A DNA stretch of 64,000 nt. Source: Labyrinthula sp. Ha (lineage: Eukaryota > Sar > Bigyra > Labyrinthulida > Labyrinthulaceae). Shown piece after piece: positions 1 to 11,400 of the stretch; within the stretch, counting starts at the first letter, position 1; each line of letters opens with the position of its first letter. The stretch lies in contig JAALGZ010000031.1 of the NCBI GenBank assembly GCA_015227615.1, positions 363,827 through 427,826 on the forward strand, written 5' to 3'. Made by a program: the position numbers and the translations under genes. The notes below the pieces were generated by a model. It did no database searches. It saw only the letters and a program-made list of their open reading frames with translations, and was not told where the DNA came from.

Positions 1-1
1 A

Positions 2-742
2 ATGATAGATGCTATAATTCTTCTTCAAGCAAATGCATTTTCCTTACTTGGACAAAGGCATAAAGGAGTTGGTGGTTTCTTTCAAGATAGTGTGAAATCT
101 TTAAACTGTGTATGGTTCAACAGAGGTGGTGCTAAGGACAGAAAAGTTGTTAGTCAAAAACTAAAAGATCATGTCACGAATAAGAATGTCAAAAACCCTG
201 AAGAAGTGATTGACTTGAATAATCCGTTACTGGTTTTTCCAGAAGGAACTTGTGTGAACAATGAGGTTGTTATTCAGTTCAAGAAAGGTGTTTTTGATCT
301 TGGTGTACCAGTTGTACCTGTTGCGATCAAGTATCAAAAAGATTTTTGTAATCCGTTTTGGAGCTCAAGAGATCAAAGTTTTGGTGCTTACTTGGTTGAA
401 CTAATGACTTCATGGTGTCTCATATGTGATGTTTATTTTATGGAACCTATGGAAAAACTTCCTGGGGAAGATGGAGTTACGTTTGCAAATAGGGTAAAGA
501 ATAAAATAGCAAAGAAGGCTGACTTAAAGAACCTTGACTTTGATGGGTATATGAAACACTGGAAACCTAGCAAAAGATACATCGAAGCAAGACAGAAACG
601 CTTCTCTATTACTTTAACTAATATTTTAGCCTCTGCGATGAACTATGGGAACTACTTTGATTTTAATTTAGAAGGTGATAACAACTCATTAGAAAGTTCA
701 AGTCCTTACATAGAAATGTATCGTAAAAATGGTTGGAAATAA
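2..742 (+). CDS. Glycerol-3-phosphate acyltransferase, GPAT3/4 (LPLAT) type, 3' part
   Basis: C-terminal 246 residues of an LPLAT-superfamily acyltransferase, best matched by eukaryotic GPAT3/GPAT4 (AGPAT8/9 group), which acylate glycerol-3-phosphate or lysophosphatidate at the ER membrane in glycerolipid synthesis. Visible blocks are a VWFNRGGAKDR segment (the family's VWFERSEMKDR block), FPEGTC, FKKGVFDLGVPVVPVAIKY, and MTSWCLICDVYFMEPM followed by GEDGVTFANRVK. The first visible Met is very probably internal: MID lines up with the end of the catalytic HX4D motif, so Asp is present and the catalytic His lies just left of the window. The reading frame is uninterrupted to a TAA stop, with no intron in this part. 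The family is secure; the choice of GPAT over LPAT activity is inferred from similarity only. Confidence 0.88.
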   Translation: MIDAIILLQANAFSLLGQRHKGVGGFFQDSVKSLNCVWFNRGGAKDRKVVSQKLKDHVTNKNVKNPEEVIDLNNPLLVFPEGTCVNNEVVIQFKKGVFDLGVPVVPVAIKYQKDFCNPFWSSRDQSFGAYLVELMTSWCLICDVYFMEPMEKLPGEDGVTFANRVKNKIAKKADLKNLDFDGYMKHWKPSKRYIEARQKRFSITLTNILASAMNYGNYFDFNLEGDNNSLESSSPYIEMYRKNGWK

Positions 743-2529
743 TATTGCAGAAGCAGAAATTTTGCTTCCATAAAAAATGACAGTTTCATCTCTAAGAAAG
801 ATTGGTAGAAGCTTCGTTTGGCGTACTTCGTTTTAGTGTTTTGTTAGCCATTTTACAATGATTAATGCCCTTCTTGGATTTAGCAAGAATATTTAAAATT
901 GGCCGTAACAAAAGCTTAAAGCGTTAGTTCTTAACAGTTTGTCAAAGGTCACATTAAGCTTCTACCTTCGAACCTTTAGAGTTTGCAGTGAAACATTTAC
1001 TTCCTTGAATTGCATTAATGTTCTAGACTGTACTCAAATTTACTGAGTATCCCTATAAGCCATGTAAGGCAATACAATATTGGTTATGATGACATGTTTC
1101 ACAGATTTCAGATGCAAGTTTAAATAGAATAATAAGTGTGGAATTAGTCGAGTCCTAAGTTATTAAGACAAACGAGGTAGAACTAAGAGAGAAATTCTTC
1201 CCCAAGCAGCTTCAAGTTAACTTCAAATACTCGCAACATATAACAGCTGTATACACGATCCTAATAACTCAGGTCTACATACTATGTTACACTAAATACT
1301 TATCTAACTTAAATACTCTCTAGAAACATATGAGCTTCTTAATAGCTATGCAAGAACTACCAATCAACTTGACTGAACTAAAGGCGCACAAAATAACAGT
1401 CATATCAGTTCCAGAGGATGTAGAGCAATAGAAATAAGTTGACATATTTGAAATATAGTATTCTTTTTAGTTAGTAAAACTTAAATGTACTACGTTGGAA
1501 AATTATGCGACTATTTATTTTCATTTCTGGTTAAGGCATCTCTAAAATAATTCATACTGGGGCTGAAAGCTGAGCTGGCAGAAGGTACGGATTAATAAAT
1601 AATATTTGAGAATAATTTCTGTCTGGCTCATCTTAGGCATTACTGGAGGTTTATTTGATTGGTTCTGTATCACACTATGTTGCGAAAAAGTCATGGTCTG
1701 AACGAGTTTCCTTTGTTGAAACCCATAAAAATGAAAATGTGAGAGGTTAACCTCTTACACCCTAAGTTGATTGTATTTTCATTGCAGTTCAAGAGAAGTT
1801 CTTGTGGATTTAACTCTTTGATAATATCAAGTAAGACACTAACGTCAATTACGACTATAGCCATACCTGGAGTACGAGCTGTGGCAGATTATGCTATGCA
1901 AAAGTCTTGCTAGTAGGTAGAAAGAAGGATAAATTTAACTCAACGCATTAACCCAGAATCAAATTTCGTATCACTTGCTATAAGACCCTTCATTTTGACG
2001 AACCATTTAATTCTTATGTCATTAAGTCAATGGTTTCTGATCTTAAGTCAGGTTTCGGGCCTTATCCAAGAGAGTTCAGAATCATACTTACTTTATACTT
2101 AATTGCGATGTGCATTCTTTTTCCCAGACCAAAACTATGCTTTACTGATTAAAAAGTTGAGGATATTTTTCAATGGCACTTGTTAGTTGTTTTTTCAGAT
2201 CTTTCCCCTGGACGCGTATATAATTTAGGTTCATATCTAAGTCTTCTTGATTATTCTCCCTATGTATGCAATTAGTTCGGCCTTTAACGTTTCAGGACAC
2301 CTGCGACTGTTACCATCACTCTATTTAGTTGGCACTATCAGCTGCTGTGGCACTAAAGATAACCATTATACCTTCTTTAACCCTTAATTACTTGATGGGA
2401 GCAGCTAATACCATAAGGGATGTCAAGTTGTGGCTTTAAAGTAATATAACTAAACCCATAAGGGTGAAAACTATTACTGTTGAAGGCTAAGTAGTTTATT
2501 TTTGTGATTATTTTGAATTTTGTGTTACT
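743..2529. other. Intergenic, no gene seen
   Basis: AT-rich sequence with stops in all frames. I found no tRNA, no exon chain with the short introns used elsewhere in the window, and no clear repeat. The following 4.7 kb (2840-7584) are similar apart from the solo LTR and the dispersed repeat listed separately; two 63-aa minus-strand ORFs at 4657-5054 look like chance. Confidence 0.5.
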
Positions 2530-2534
2530 CACCT

Positions 2535-2834
2535 AGTTAGACCAGTAATTGTCTGCATCGTCTATATATGTATGAGGATACGTATATTAAGTTAAATAAA
2601 CTGAAAGAACTTGAAAAGAGCTATAAAATGCTGTAAGTAATGTCCTCTAACTCCTAGTAGTTTTGAAGATATTGAAGTTTTACGGTTTGTTGTTCCCGTT
2701 GCTTTTGTATTGTCAAAGATGTACTATGTAAAGTTGCATCAATTGTGCGGTAATGCAATACTGTTTCTCAAATATGTAAAGTGTAAACAGTCAGTATGGG
2801 GATTTTCGTACACTGGACTGCTTAGTGTCCGACT
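2535..2834 (-). repeat. Solo LTR of the copia family at 46584-51647
   Basis: The reverse complement aligns over its whole 300 bp with the two LTRs of the intact copia element, diverged at scattered positions. Long matching blocks include the complement of CCATACTGACTGTTTAC and of TATATATGTATGAGGATACG. Ends on the + strand are AGTTAGAC...GTCCGACT, the same inverted ends as the full element. The 5-bp flanks are identical (CACCT at 2530-2534 and 2835-2839), and the shared flank can be read as up to 8 bp because the LTR ends partly match it. No internal element sequence remains, so this is a solo LTR left by LTR-LTR recombination. Confidence 0.93.
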
Positions 2835-3043
2835 CACCTATTTCAGTATCTAGTTTTTAATTCTCTTACAAATACCTGGATTCGTATTTATAAATTATTT
2901 TCTAGTCTTAGCTTTCTATGGTTTGGCTTTGCGCATTGAGAACTCTAAAGCTGCAATATACTGGAAACTTTCAACATTAATTTCTTGTTTCGTTTCTTCC
3001 TGGTGTTTTTCATAAAACTAATTGCCCAAGTTAATTTTGCGAT

Positions 3044-3660
3044 ACTAGGGGTGGGATTTGATTTATTAATAATTTATCAACAAGAAACTTCTCCATATAT
3101 ATCTTATTGATTGATTCTGATAATTTCCAAACCATCTTAGTTGATTATTGATAGTCAAATAATAATCAATAATAAATTAAGCTACATGGCCTTAAGCCAT
3201 CTGGCCAAAAAAAAATTACCTTTCATTTTGCTACCATATGGAATTCTCCTAATCACAGGGCACATGACTAAAGTTTCTTAACAGTGAAGCCATTTTTTAC
3301 CATAAGAGAAGTTTTCGCTTAAGCTGCGTCAAGGTAAGACAATACCAGAGCAATTACCACTCTACCGGGATATAGTGTTTGGTTATGAAATGCAAGATAT
3401 GACCCTGCTGCATTCTATTATTGGTTCTTCCCGGGCCATATGAACTTGTTATATGGGTTTTCGTGCGGTGCATGAATTAATTATATGTTCTTGGGCTGTC
3501 TAGTCCAAGGTCATGAGGTTCAATTTATTATTCAAAACCAATTGATGATCAAAATGCAATCAGAATCACTTGATAAAAAGTAAAATCCAAATTCTCTTAT
3601 TGGCAATCAGAATCAAAATAATTATCACATAATTATTCATGAATTTTATCTAATCCCATA
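3044..3660 (+). repeat. Dispersed repeat family A, copy 1
   Basis: Starts with ACTAGGGGTG, then TTGATTTATTAATAATTT, and ends in a stretch containing AAATCCAAATTCTCTTATTG and CAATCAGAA. Both the start and the end reappear in the opposite orientation at 15383-15853, with a more diverged middle. It has no coding capacity. Boundaries are approximate, set by where similarity between the copies fades. Probably a non-autonomous transposable element; the class is not known. Confidence 0.6.
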
Positions 3661-6600
3661 GCTATGTTAGACCTAACTTCAAGTAGAACTCTATATATCT
3701 ATATATTCTGTAAATTCCCAGAAACGACGGTGTCATAGCTCATATGACTTAAAGTTGCAACATTACTACTACAACTCTTCATATCAAGCACTTGGTCTTG
3801 ACATCACATGCAGAATCTGTTATAACCCGCCACCGTCAGAAAGACATGTTCAGGGAACTTCCGTTGTCACTTGACTCCTATTCTTACAGCTTGCAAGTAC
3901 TGCAGAGCTAACATAAGAGTTCATGGGACTTCTGATCAAATCACCAAAAAGCGCCTGACTAATTATTTGAGAAATTTCAAATATCTTTATACTAGTCAAG
4001 TATCAACGCTATTTGGGGATTACGTTTAGCTTTTCATCGCGTCAAGGCGAGTGGGGCTAAATTGTAACATTCAATGAACTTATAAAAGAATTTCTTCTGA
4101 ACCAAAATATTTTAAGAGCAATAGACGGGTAGTTCCAAGATCTCATGTCCACGTGAGCTCTATTGTCGAACATCGTTGATGGCATGAGTATCTAATGAGC
4201 TAACAATAAAGGCCTCATTGAAACTAACGTTGCTACAGATTGCGATTGCAATCCTTAGTGAAGCACATGCTTATACAACTGCGAGAGATACTACTCCAGT
4301 TTCCAGTAAGTTGTGGGTATTTAATACACCGGCTATATCCATTAAACACGTAGTTTAGTGGCCCTTCAATACATTTGGTTTGACTTCTAATGACCTCAAC
4401 ACTATTTCAAAGTAAGTCAAATAGATGTCAAGCAGTATCTAGTGATAACTATAGATACTATTGAATACCATTAGCAAAAAGGACACAAGAAAAGAGAAAT
4501 AAAAGTTATTCTTGAAGGTAGTAAAAAAAGCTCCCTCAAAGTCACTAATAAACCAAGCTAAATAATAACACATCAAATTTAATTAACCTAAAAAGAAAAA
4601 TTATACTGCTTAAAAGTTGAAAAAGAATAAACTGTACAGAGAGAAGTAAAACGATTTTATTTACTGTTCCCAACACGGGAAATCCATCTCATCTTAGTGT
4701 ATTTCTCATTAAGCAGACTACAAGTCTTATCATTAAGTCTTGTATCGAGAATTTTTAGGTAGCTCAACAGGTTACTAGAACCCTTAGCTTGCTTACTATA
4801 GTGAAGTTTTGGGAAATGAATTAGGTGATACCATTCGAGACATGACAAGTGGCAACTAATGACTAATCTATGAAATAACTCTGGACACTAGTTCTTTCCC
4901 TATTAAAGCCAATAATCACAGAATTATATAACAACATAACTTTAGTGGAAACTACGGAATTGTTTATGCGCAAAATTAAACCTATTCTTGGACTTAAATC
5001 TTGCACAATGATAGTTACGTAATTACGACCAAGATTATGGAAGATTGGATGCATGTATTAATGAGAACCTACCATTTTATCATACGCTAAGTAAATCGTC
5101 ATGGTTACTAACTAAACTTATCAGAGTCCACGAAATTGGCTGCTACTTATGGATAAAGATTTGACTTTTAAAGGAAAATTTTTCCCACTGCTACTTGCAA
5201 TTTCTCCAAATATCACCTCAAAGTACCTATACAATTTATGGCACCAAAAAAGATCTTGTTGCTTTAATTGAAAAAAAAGTTTTTTCTTTGTGTTCTCATT
5301 CTGTGAAGTCTATTAACATCACAATTACCGCGGATAAAAGTGTATAGAATTTATCTACATCTTCCTTTACATTTTAGGACCATATTTATGATATAAGGTC
5401 AGAGGATACTGTCTGCTATTGTGCAAACCATTTCGCTACAAGAATTTAGGAAGTCTTCCATTGTGTAGAATAAAACAAATTTTTACACAAGAATATCGTA
5501 GGGCTATTTGATGTTTGAACATAATATTATCGGAACAATCTAACGATGACACGACCAGGCATAAGACCTCTAGATAATTGCTTTTTTATGGACTCAATAC
5601 TTACAAATATTTACAGAATTTAGGTATAGCAACTTGGACTGCCCTATGTTTTCACTGATTCAATCAAATAATTAAAGTGATAAAATAAAATTATCAAGTT
5701 GATGTTTTAGATAAGCAAGAAAATTCAACAGAAGGAAGATGATCTAAGAGTTTAAGCTATCCCTAATGAAGCTGTTTGTGGTAACAATAAGAAAAGTTGG
5801 TAAAGTTTTCGGAAAGCTGTAACCTCTTGCAGAGCAGTTTAGGAGGAGATATAGAAAAAGAGAAGTATATGATACATAGTAAAATAATTCGATTCATAAT
5901 TTAGTACTGAATCTGTTTTGGTCGGTCATACGTTTCGTCACCATGGCGACATTTTTTGAGATTACAAGCTCTAAGTTTGGTGTTATTTAATTGGATTAAA
6001 GATGGTAAGAGTAATTCGACTCTATATCTTCCGCTTAAATTAAAAACGAAGATGTCTTTCGAGGTACAAACTAGAATTAGAGTCTAGTCTATATACCTTA
6101 TTGCTTCATTGTTTTCTTACCTTAATAAGATAAGTAGGTTAAAAAATCAGCAATAGAAAGTCTTTCATCAATATCTAACATTAACTATTATACACTTTTG
6201 ACATGCAACATGATGGAAAAAAATCCTAGTGAATATATTAATATTTGTTTTAGTTAATCCGAGACCATATGTTTCATTTTGACTAAATGTTGAAGAAATA
6301 GTTATGTAAGCGAAAGTACGAAAGATGCTGGAAGCAATAGATTAGAGGGAAACATTATATTTCTTGGCTTTTTTCTCCCACAATAGCGAAACTGCTAAGT
6401 GTTAATTCAAACGAAGAAAATTTTATGAGTCTTTAAAAATATGTTTAGCAATTGTGGCAGTAATAATCTAACATTTTCTATTTAATAAGAAAGATACTTT
6501 GGCAGATGAATTTTATCACCAGGTCTCGGCAGGTAAAGCTAGAAGTTTCGTGGAAGAACTTTTGGATAAGATGTATTATATTAAATCATAACTGGCAGTT

Positions 6601-7584
6601 AGATATAATAAACCTTAGTGGAGACTGACAGAAAACGCTGTTATATTATAGTTGTGTAATTTTAAGAGTATTTGACCAATAAAGAAGTTAATTTTCTTCA
6701 TTCTTATAAGTTGGTGTTCCTACCAAACCGTTGTTCTCTAAGTTTACTAAAACTAAAGAAAAATAATCAATTCTTAACATACTATGAAACCTAAAACATC
6801 ACTTATATATTATGTGTACTGTAGAGTCAAATATTCAAGGAGAATCTAGTCTTGTGCCAGGGAATTAATGGGTTGTTCAGGCAAGTAACAGTTTCTTAAC
6901 AACGTTTGCAAGTACTTTCAAGAAGAGGAAAATTCATGGTCCTGGGATAGTTTGTAAGCTTTTGTAAGCAGAGAAAATAATAGAGAAAACTGCATTGGAA
7001 CCGTAGTTTTTTTAATTAGGGATGTTTTATACTGCTTTAAGACTTCAAGGCACTACCGGAGATGTTACTATGAGCACTATATCCTGCTCGTCTGAACTAA
7101 GATTTCGCGAGGAAAGATATAGTTAAGGTAACACACTATAAATTAAGGTTCTTTATATCTAGTTTTAGCTTTAAGTTAGAACATAAAACTATGAATTACT
7201 GATTTCTGGCCGGGGGCAGCAGCTTGTTACTGATTAGCATATCTTAATTTTCATTATTAAGTGTTTAATGGTCTACTCAAACAAATGAGAACTCTAGACT
7301 GTATATTTTTTATTAACTGTAAATTAAGCTCGAAACAATATGAGATATGGATTGGATATATTCAATAAAGAAAACACTTTTTCTTTTGATGTTAGGAGCG
7401 TTCATATTTTTTGGTACCGATTGGTTGTGTAATCTGGAAGCCTTGAGTTGTTTCATATCACTTATCTCAGGTTATTATATTTCAAAATTCTATCCTTTAT
7501 AAGAACTTTTACTGTATTTACATTGTAAATCTTCTTGGGTCTCTATCCGAAATAATTTTATAAATACTAAAGCAAAAAGATATC

Positions 7585-7656
7585 TTCCTCGGCCGGGAAT
7601 TGAACCCGGGTCATCCGCGTGACAGGCGGATATACTAACCACTATACTACCGAGGA
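7585..7656 (-). tRNA. tRNA-Asp (GTC)
   Basis: Reads 5' to 3' on the minus strand from 7656. The acceptor stem TCCTCGG pairs with CCGAGGA, the D arm contains TAGTATAGTGGTTAGTATA, the anticodon stem-loop TCCGCCTGTCACGCGGA carries anticodon GTC, and the T arm is CCGGG-TTCAATT-CCCGG, which also forms the B box GGTTCAATTCC. There is no intron. A T5 run lies a few bases past the 3' end on the minus strand (plus 7572-7576) and fits a Pol III terminator. The discriminator base encoded at 7585 is A, whereas eukaryotic tRNA-Asp usually has G73. The 5' end is 44 bp from the divergent PC4 start codon. Confidence 0.96.
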
Positions 7657-7700
7657 ACTGTTCATGATGAAGCACATAAAAGGAATAAATAGAAGGTATT

Positions 7701-8015
7701 ATGCATCAAAATCTTCATAGATTGAGGGCAATGAAACGAGAAAAGGATACTGCCTCACAGGAAGATGATTCTGTTGTCGTCAAAAAAAGGAAAATTGTAG
7801 AATATGATAAAACGTTCAAACTTAGCAGGAAAAGGAAAATTTCTGTGAAAAAAATGAATACCACTATTCTTGTTGATATTCGGGAGTTCTACACTAAGGA
7901 TGATGAAGAGAAACCAGGAAGGAAGGGAATATCACTAACTGAAGAACAGTTTCACGAGTTTGTAAAACATATCGATGAAATAAAAGAGGCAATAGAGCAA
8001 CTTAAGAAGGGTTAA
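7701..8015 (+). CDS. SUB1: PC4/SUB1 transcriptional coactivator
   Basis: A 104-aa protein of the PC4/Sub1 family, single-strand DNA-binding coactivators of RNA polymerase II (also linked to Pol III). The basic, acidic-patched N-terminus (KREKD, KKRKIVEY) is followed by the PC4 fold: RKRKISVKKMNTTILVDIRE, then EFYTKDDEEKPGRKGISL and TEEQFHEFVKHIDEI. The family core VxIREYW...PGRKGISLxxEQW is clear. Length agrees with the compact homologues (about 100-130 aa). A second Met at 7731 is possible, but the first is used because it lies 44 bp from the tRNA and in frame. The stop is only 3 bp from the stop of the convergent NDUFA6 gene. No intron. Confidence 0.93.
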   Translation: MHQNLHRLRAMKREKDTASQEDDSVVVKKRKIVEYDKTFKLSRKRKISVKKMNTTILVDIREFYTKDDEEKPGRKGISLTEEQFHEFVKHIDEIKEAIEQLKKG

Positions 8016-8018
8016 CTT

Positions 8019-8360
8019 TTAAAGGCCATCAGCATAAAAGCTTTTTAAAAAGGCTGATTCTTGACTAAACTTGGGCAACCTGTTCTGTTTCACCTCATGA
8101 TCACCTAACCAATAAAGCAGATGGGATTTAGTTTTAAACTGCTTTTGAATTTCATCCAAATCTTCTTCGTGCTCATGGATGATAACGTTGACAGTTTTAG
8201 GATCGGTTAGACTGCTGAAAGTGGTATCAAACTTTTTGCGTATGATGGAACGAACTTCAGCTTCAGTGTAATCCAAATCATAAACTGTGCACATTCGAGG
8301 AATTTCTCGACAAAATTTTCTATATAGATCTACAACACGTTTTGAAACAGCCGTAGACAT
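8019..8360 (-). CDS. NDUFA6: Complex I LYR subunit NDUFA6 (B14)
   Basis: A 113-aa LYR-motif protein. The motif is DLYRKFCREIPRM near residues 11-23, followed by YDLDYTEAEVRSIIRKKF, TDPKTVNVII and a C-terminal SAFLKSFYAD. This order matches NDUFA6/LYRM6 (RELYRAWYREVP...V.RMF..N..VTDPRVVDLLV...FL.KFY), an accessory subunit of mitochondrial NADH:ubiquinone oxidoreductase that recruits acyl-carrier protein. The length is typical. Its presence argues for an aerobic mitochondrion with complex I. Its start codon is 138 bp from the divergent start of the 1991-aa gene, so that gap should hold both promoters. Single exon. Confidence 0.9.
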   Translation of the reverse strand: MSTAVSKRVVDLYRKFCREIPRMCTVYDLDYTEAEVRSIIRKKFDTTFSSLTDPKTVNVIIHEHEEDLDEIQKQFKTKSHLLYWLGDHEVKQNRLPKFSQESAFLKSFYADGL

Positions 8361-8498
8361 TTTCCTTTTTTCTTTTTCTCGGGTTGCTTACTTGGAAGAT
8401 AGTTGTCTATGGTAATGCCATACTGGTTTCACGAATATATTGGAATATGAATACAGTTAAAAAGAAATATATGAATATTATGAGGGTAACACTCCTTA

Positions 8499-11400
8499 AT
8501 GAGCTTGAAGAAGGATAAAATTGCTAAAATTAAAAAACTATACCCCAAAATTTTTCAATTTTTATCTAATTTTAAATTTAAGGATATAAAAAATGGTGTG
8601 CTTGGTACAGAATCACTACTTGCTGAGTTTTTTTTGTTTCTAGATCATGCCTTTGGATACTTGTCAAGAAAAGACTTTGGTGAAAATCATTTAGTGTCAA
8701 ATTCTGTCAATAAAATCAGTGTGCCGGAAATATTTTGGGAATTTTGCAAAACTCAATATGGACTTTTTGCTAAGAAGAAAATTTTAGCATTGCTTTTCTG
8801 CCTATCTAAGAAGGAGACTGGAAAACATTTTTTGCACTACGTGGAAAATAATTCGAGTGAATCCTTGTGTGCGTGTCAACTGTTTCATCTTTTTCTTTCT
8901 GAAAGCCTGCAATTTGATTGTTTCTGTGTTTTCCTATTCCTCTATCAGCATTTCAGGCATTCACAGCCAGTTTCTTTTTCAGTATTTCATAATTTCATTT
9001 CCAAAATAACACTTGAAGAAAATAAACACCTATTTCCCAAACTATTATTTCCTATATTTTCAGCTAAGAAACGAACAGAGTCGTGCTTCTATTTCTTATG
9101 TTTGCTCTTGTTTTCTTCTAGGCGATATAGTTCAAAAACCACATCGAAAAACTGTGCTAAGTTTTTAAAGTTTAAGCAAACAGTGAAAATGCTTAATTCT
9201 AAGGTTTTATATATTACCAAAGATATTGATGAATTGCTTGGAAAACTGGTTGAAGCGAAGAAAAAAGTAATACAAATACGAAATACACTCAATAGTGAGA
9301 ATAAGGATTTCGAAGTTACATTTCGCTCCATCGATGCAACAAATGAGGTTCAACTGATTCAACATAAGTTAAAACTGTTGCAAAAGCAAAAGCTGGTATT
9401 GGAAAACGATATTCAGGGTTCTTGGGATAGTATGATGCACCAGAAATCTATAAGAGCGACTGATGAACCAGGACAAAGAACCAAATTGCTTGCATGTATG
9501 GCAGAAAAATTCTTTACAGATTTTTATCTAGAATGCAAATCTAATGGAGAATCACCTTTTTGTAATTGTTCTACCCCCACTCCATTGCCTAACGAAGTTG
9601 AAAATTTTGTTTTTGATCAACGGGTTAAAGAAAAATTAAACAACAGTGCGTCCATTATTCAAAGAGGATTGAGAAAGACCTTCATTATCAAAGCAAGTAT
9701 TCGTCTACAAAGCGAACTCCGAACGCAGGAAGGGATCCGAAGACACATGATACTTTCTAAACATGCGCGACTGGAGGCTGATAGACTATTCTTATTGAAG
9801 AGAGAGGCTATACAGAGTAGACACTTTAAATTGTGGAAGTGGTTTTGCACCCTTGCGAGACTAGAGGAGAAGGTAAACTCATATTTAAATGGAAAACGGT
9901 TTTGCTTGTTGCGAATCTATTTTTCTCGATGGTTAACTTTTCATGAAAGTTTAGCTGTCTATGTCTCGAGAACAAAAATTTTGTTTTCTAAGGTTCTGGT
10001 AGATTTGCAAATATTCAGTTTTCGGGGGATAACGAATAAGTCAAGATTTTTCTACAGATGGAAGAAGTATTCAAATATATTGAGTAGAGTTAGGGCGGCC
10101 CTCATTTTTTTGGAACCTATAGCTGTAAACAATTTTAAGCTGCTGCGAAAAGAAGCTCTTGAGAAATGGAGGCGTTTCACCCGACAGGTTATGCTGTGTA
10201 GAATACCTGTCAGAAGGATGATTCAAAAGGTATTTCTAAAATCATTATTGTCTCATGTTGGGTTGGGTTTCCTTCATTGGAAACAAAGAACGTACCAAGA
10301 AAAGGCCATGACACGGCTTTTTTACTTAATTCGTAATCAGCAGGAAGCTTCTATGCTACTGTTAAGAAAAACAGGGTTTTCACGGTGGTATGATAAGACT
10401 CTCTATATACGTAGCGAAAGTAAACTAATTCGCAACCTGCATCTTGAAAGGTTCTTTAGGAAGTTATATTGTGAACAAAATTCTCTACGCTACGCCTTTC
10501 TGTCTTGGAGAAGTAAAGTTGAGGAATGCATCTTTCAGCAGCTTGAAAACGAAAAGTGTCTTTCTATGCTTATAATATTCACGCAAGCTAACCTCTACCA
10601 AAGTTGGAAGACTTGGATGTCCCACTTGGAGGCAAAACTAGCATGGCAGAGTTCTGGTGCTCTTACAATACAGGTATGTTACTTGAGATACAAAATAAGG
10701 AGACAAATCTATGAACATGCAAAATCTCTGCGTAAAAAAATCTTTGTGATGTCAACGCGAATAGCTGTATGCTATAGGCGACATGCAGCACGATCTCGTT
10801 TCTATCGAGCTCTGTTTGTTCATCGGAGTGTAATAAAGTTTCAAAAGATATACCGTAGCTTCTATATAAGAAACTCTTTTCGAAAGTTTTTGGTTGATTT
10901 TTTACAGCGGACGATAGATAAAAGCAACTTCAACATCGGCCAAGACTGTCTCTTCTCGAGTGTGTTTTTTCTTTTTTCATCACTAAAATCTCAATATGTT
11001 TCCTACAGCAGGGCAGCTCTAAAGTTATATTCATTTGCAAAACGGTATCTCCATTTTGCGGGTGCACTTACTGAACAAGGTCTCGGCTTGTTTTTGTTCT
11101 TTGGTTGCTATTATGTGATTCCGAAGTTGGTACGTTTTTGTAAAACAGACTACTCTGATAAGTTATGGTTAAACTCAAAGATCACAGCGGTGAAATATAT
11201 CTTAATGGGAATAAACAAGTCTGTCTTGGAACCTAGAATAGAGCAAAATGTCTATTTGTTGCTGGATTACTTCCTTGGACAGCGTTTAGTACTCTCACTT
11301 GACGATGATCCTTCCTTTTTTTACCACGTGGTAGAAACTCGAAATCTTAAAATTTTACGATATTTCATAGATACTTTCTTAAAATCAGCTAAAATAACCT

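Noticed and set aside
4657-5054. Two adjacent 63-aa ORFs on the minus strand as exons of one gene
   Set aside because: The sequence between them has several stops, no short GT...AG intron joins them in frame, and their content shows no family.
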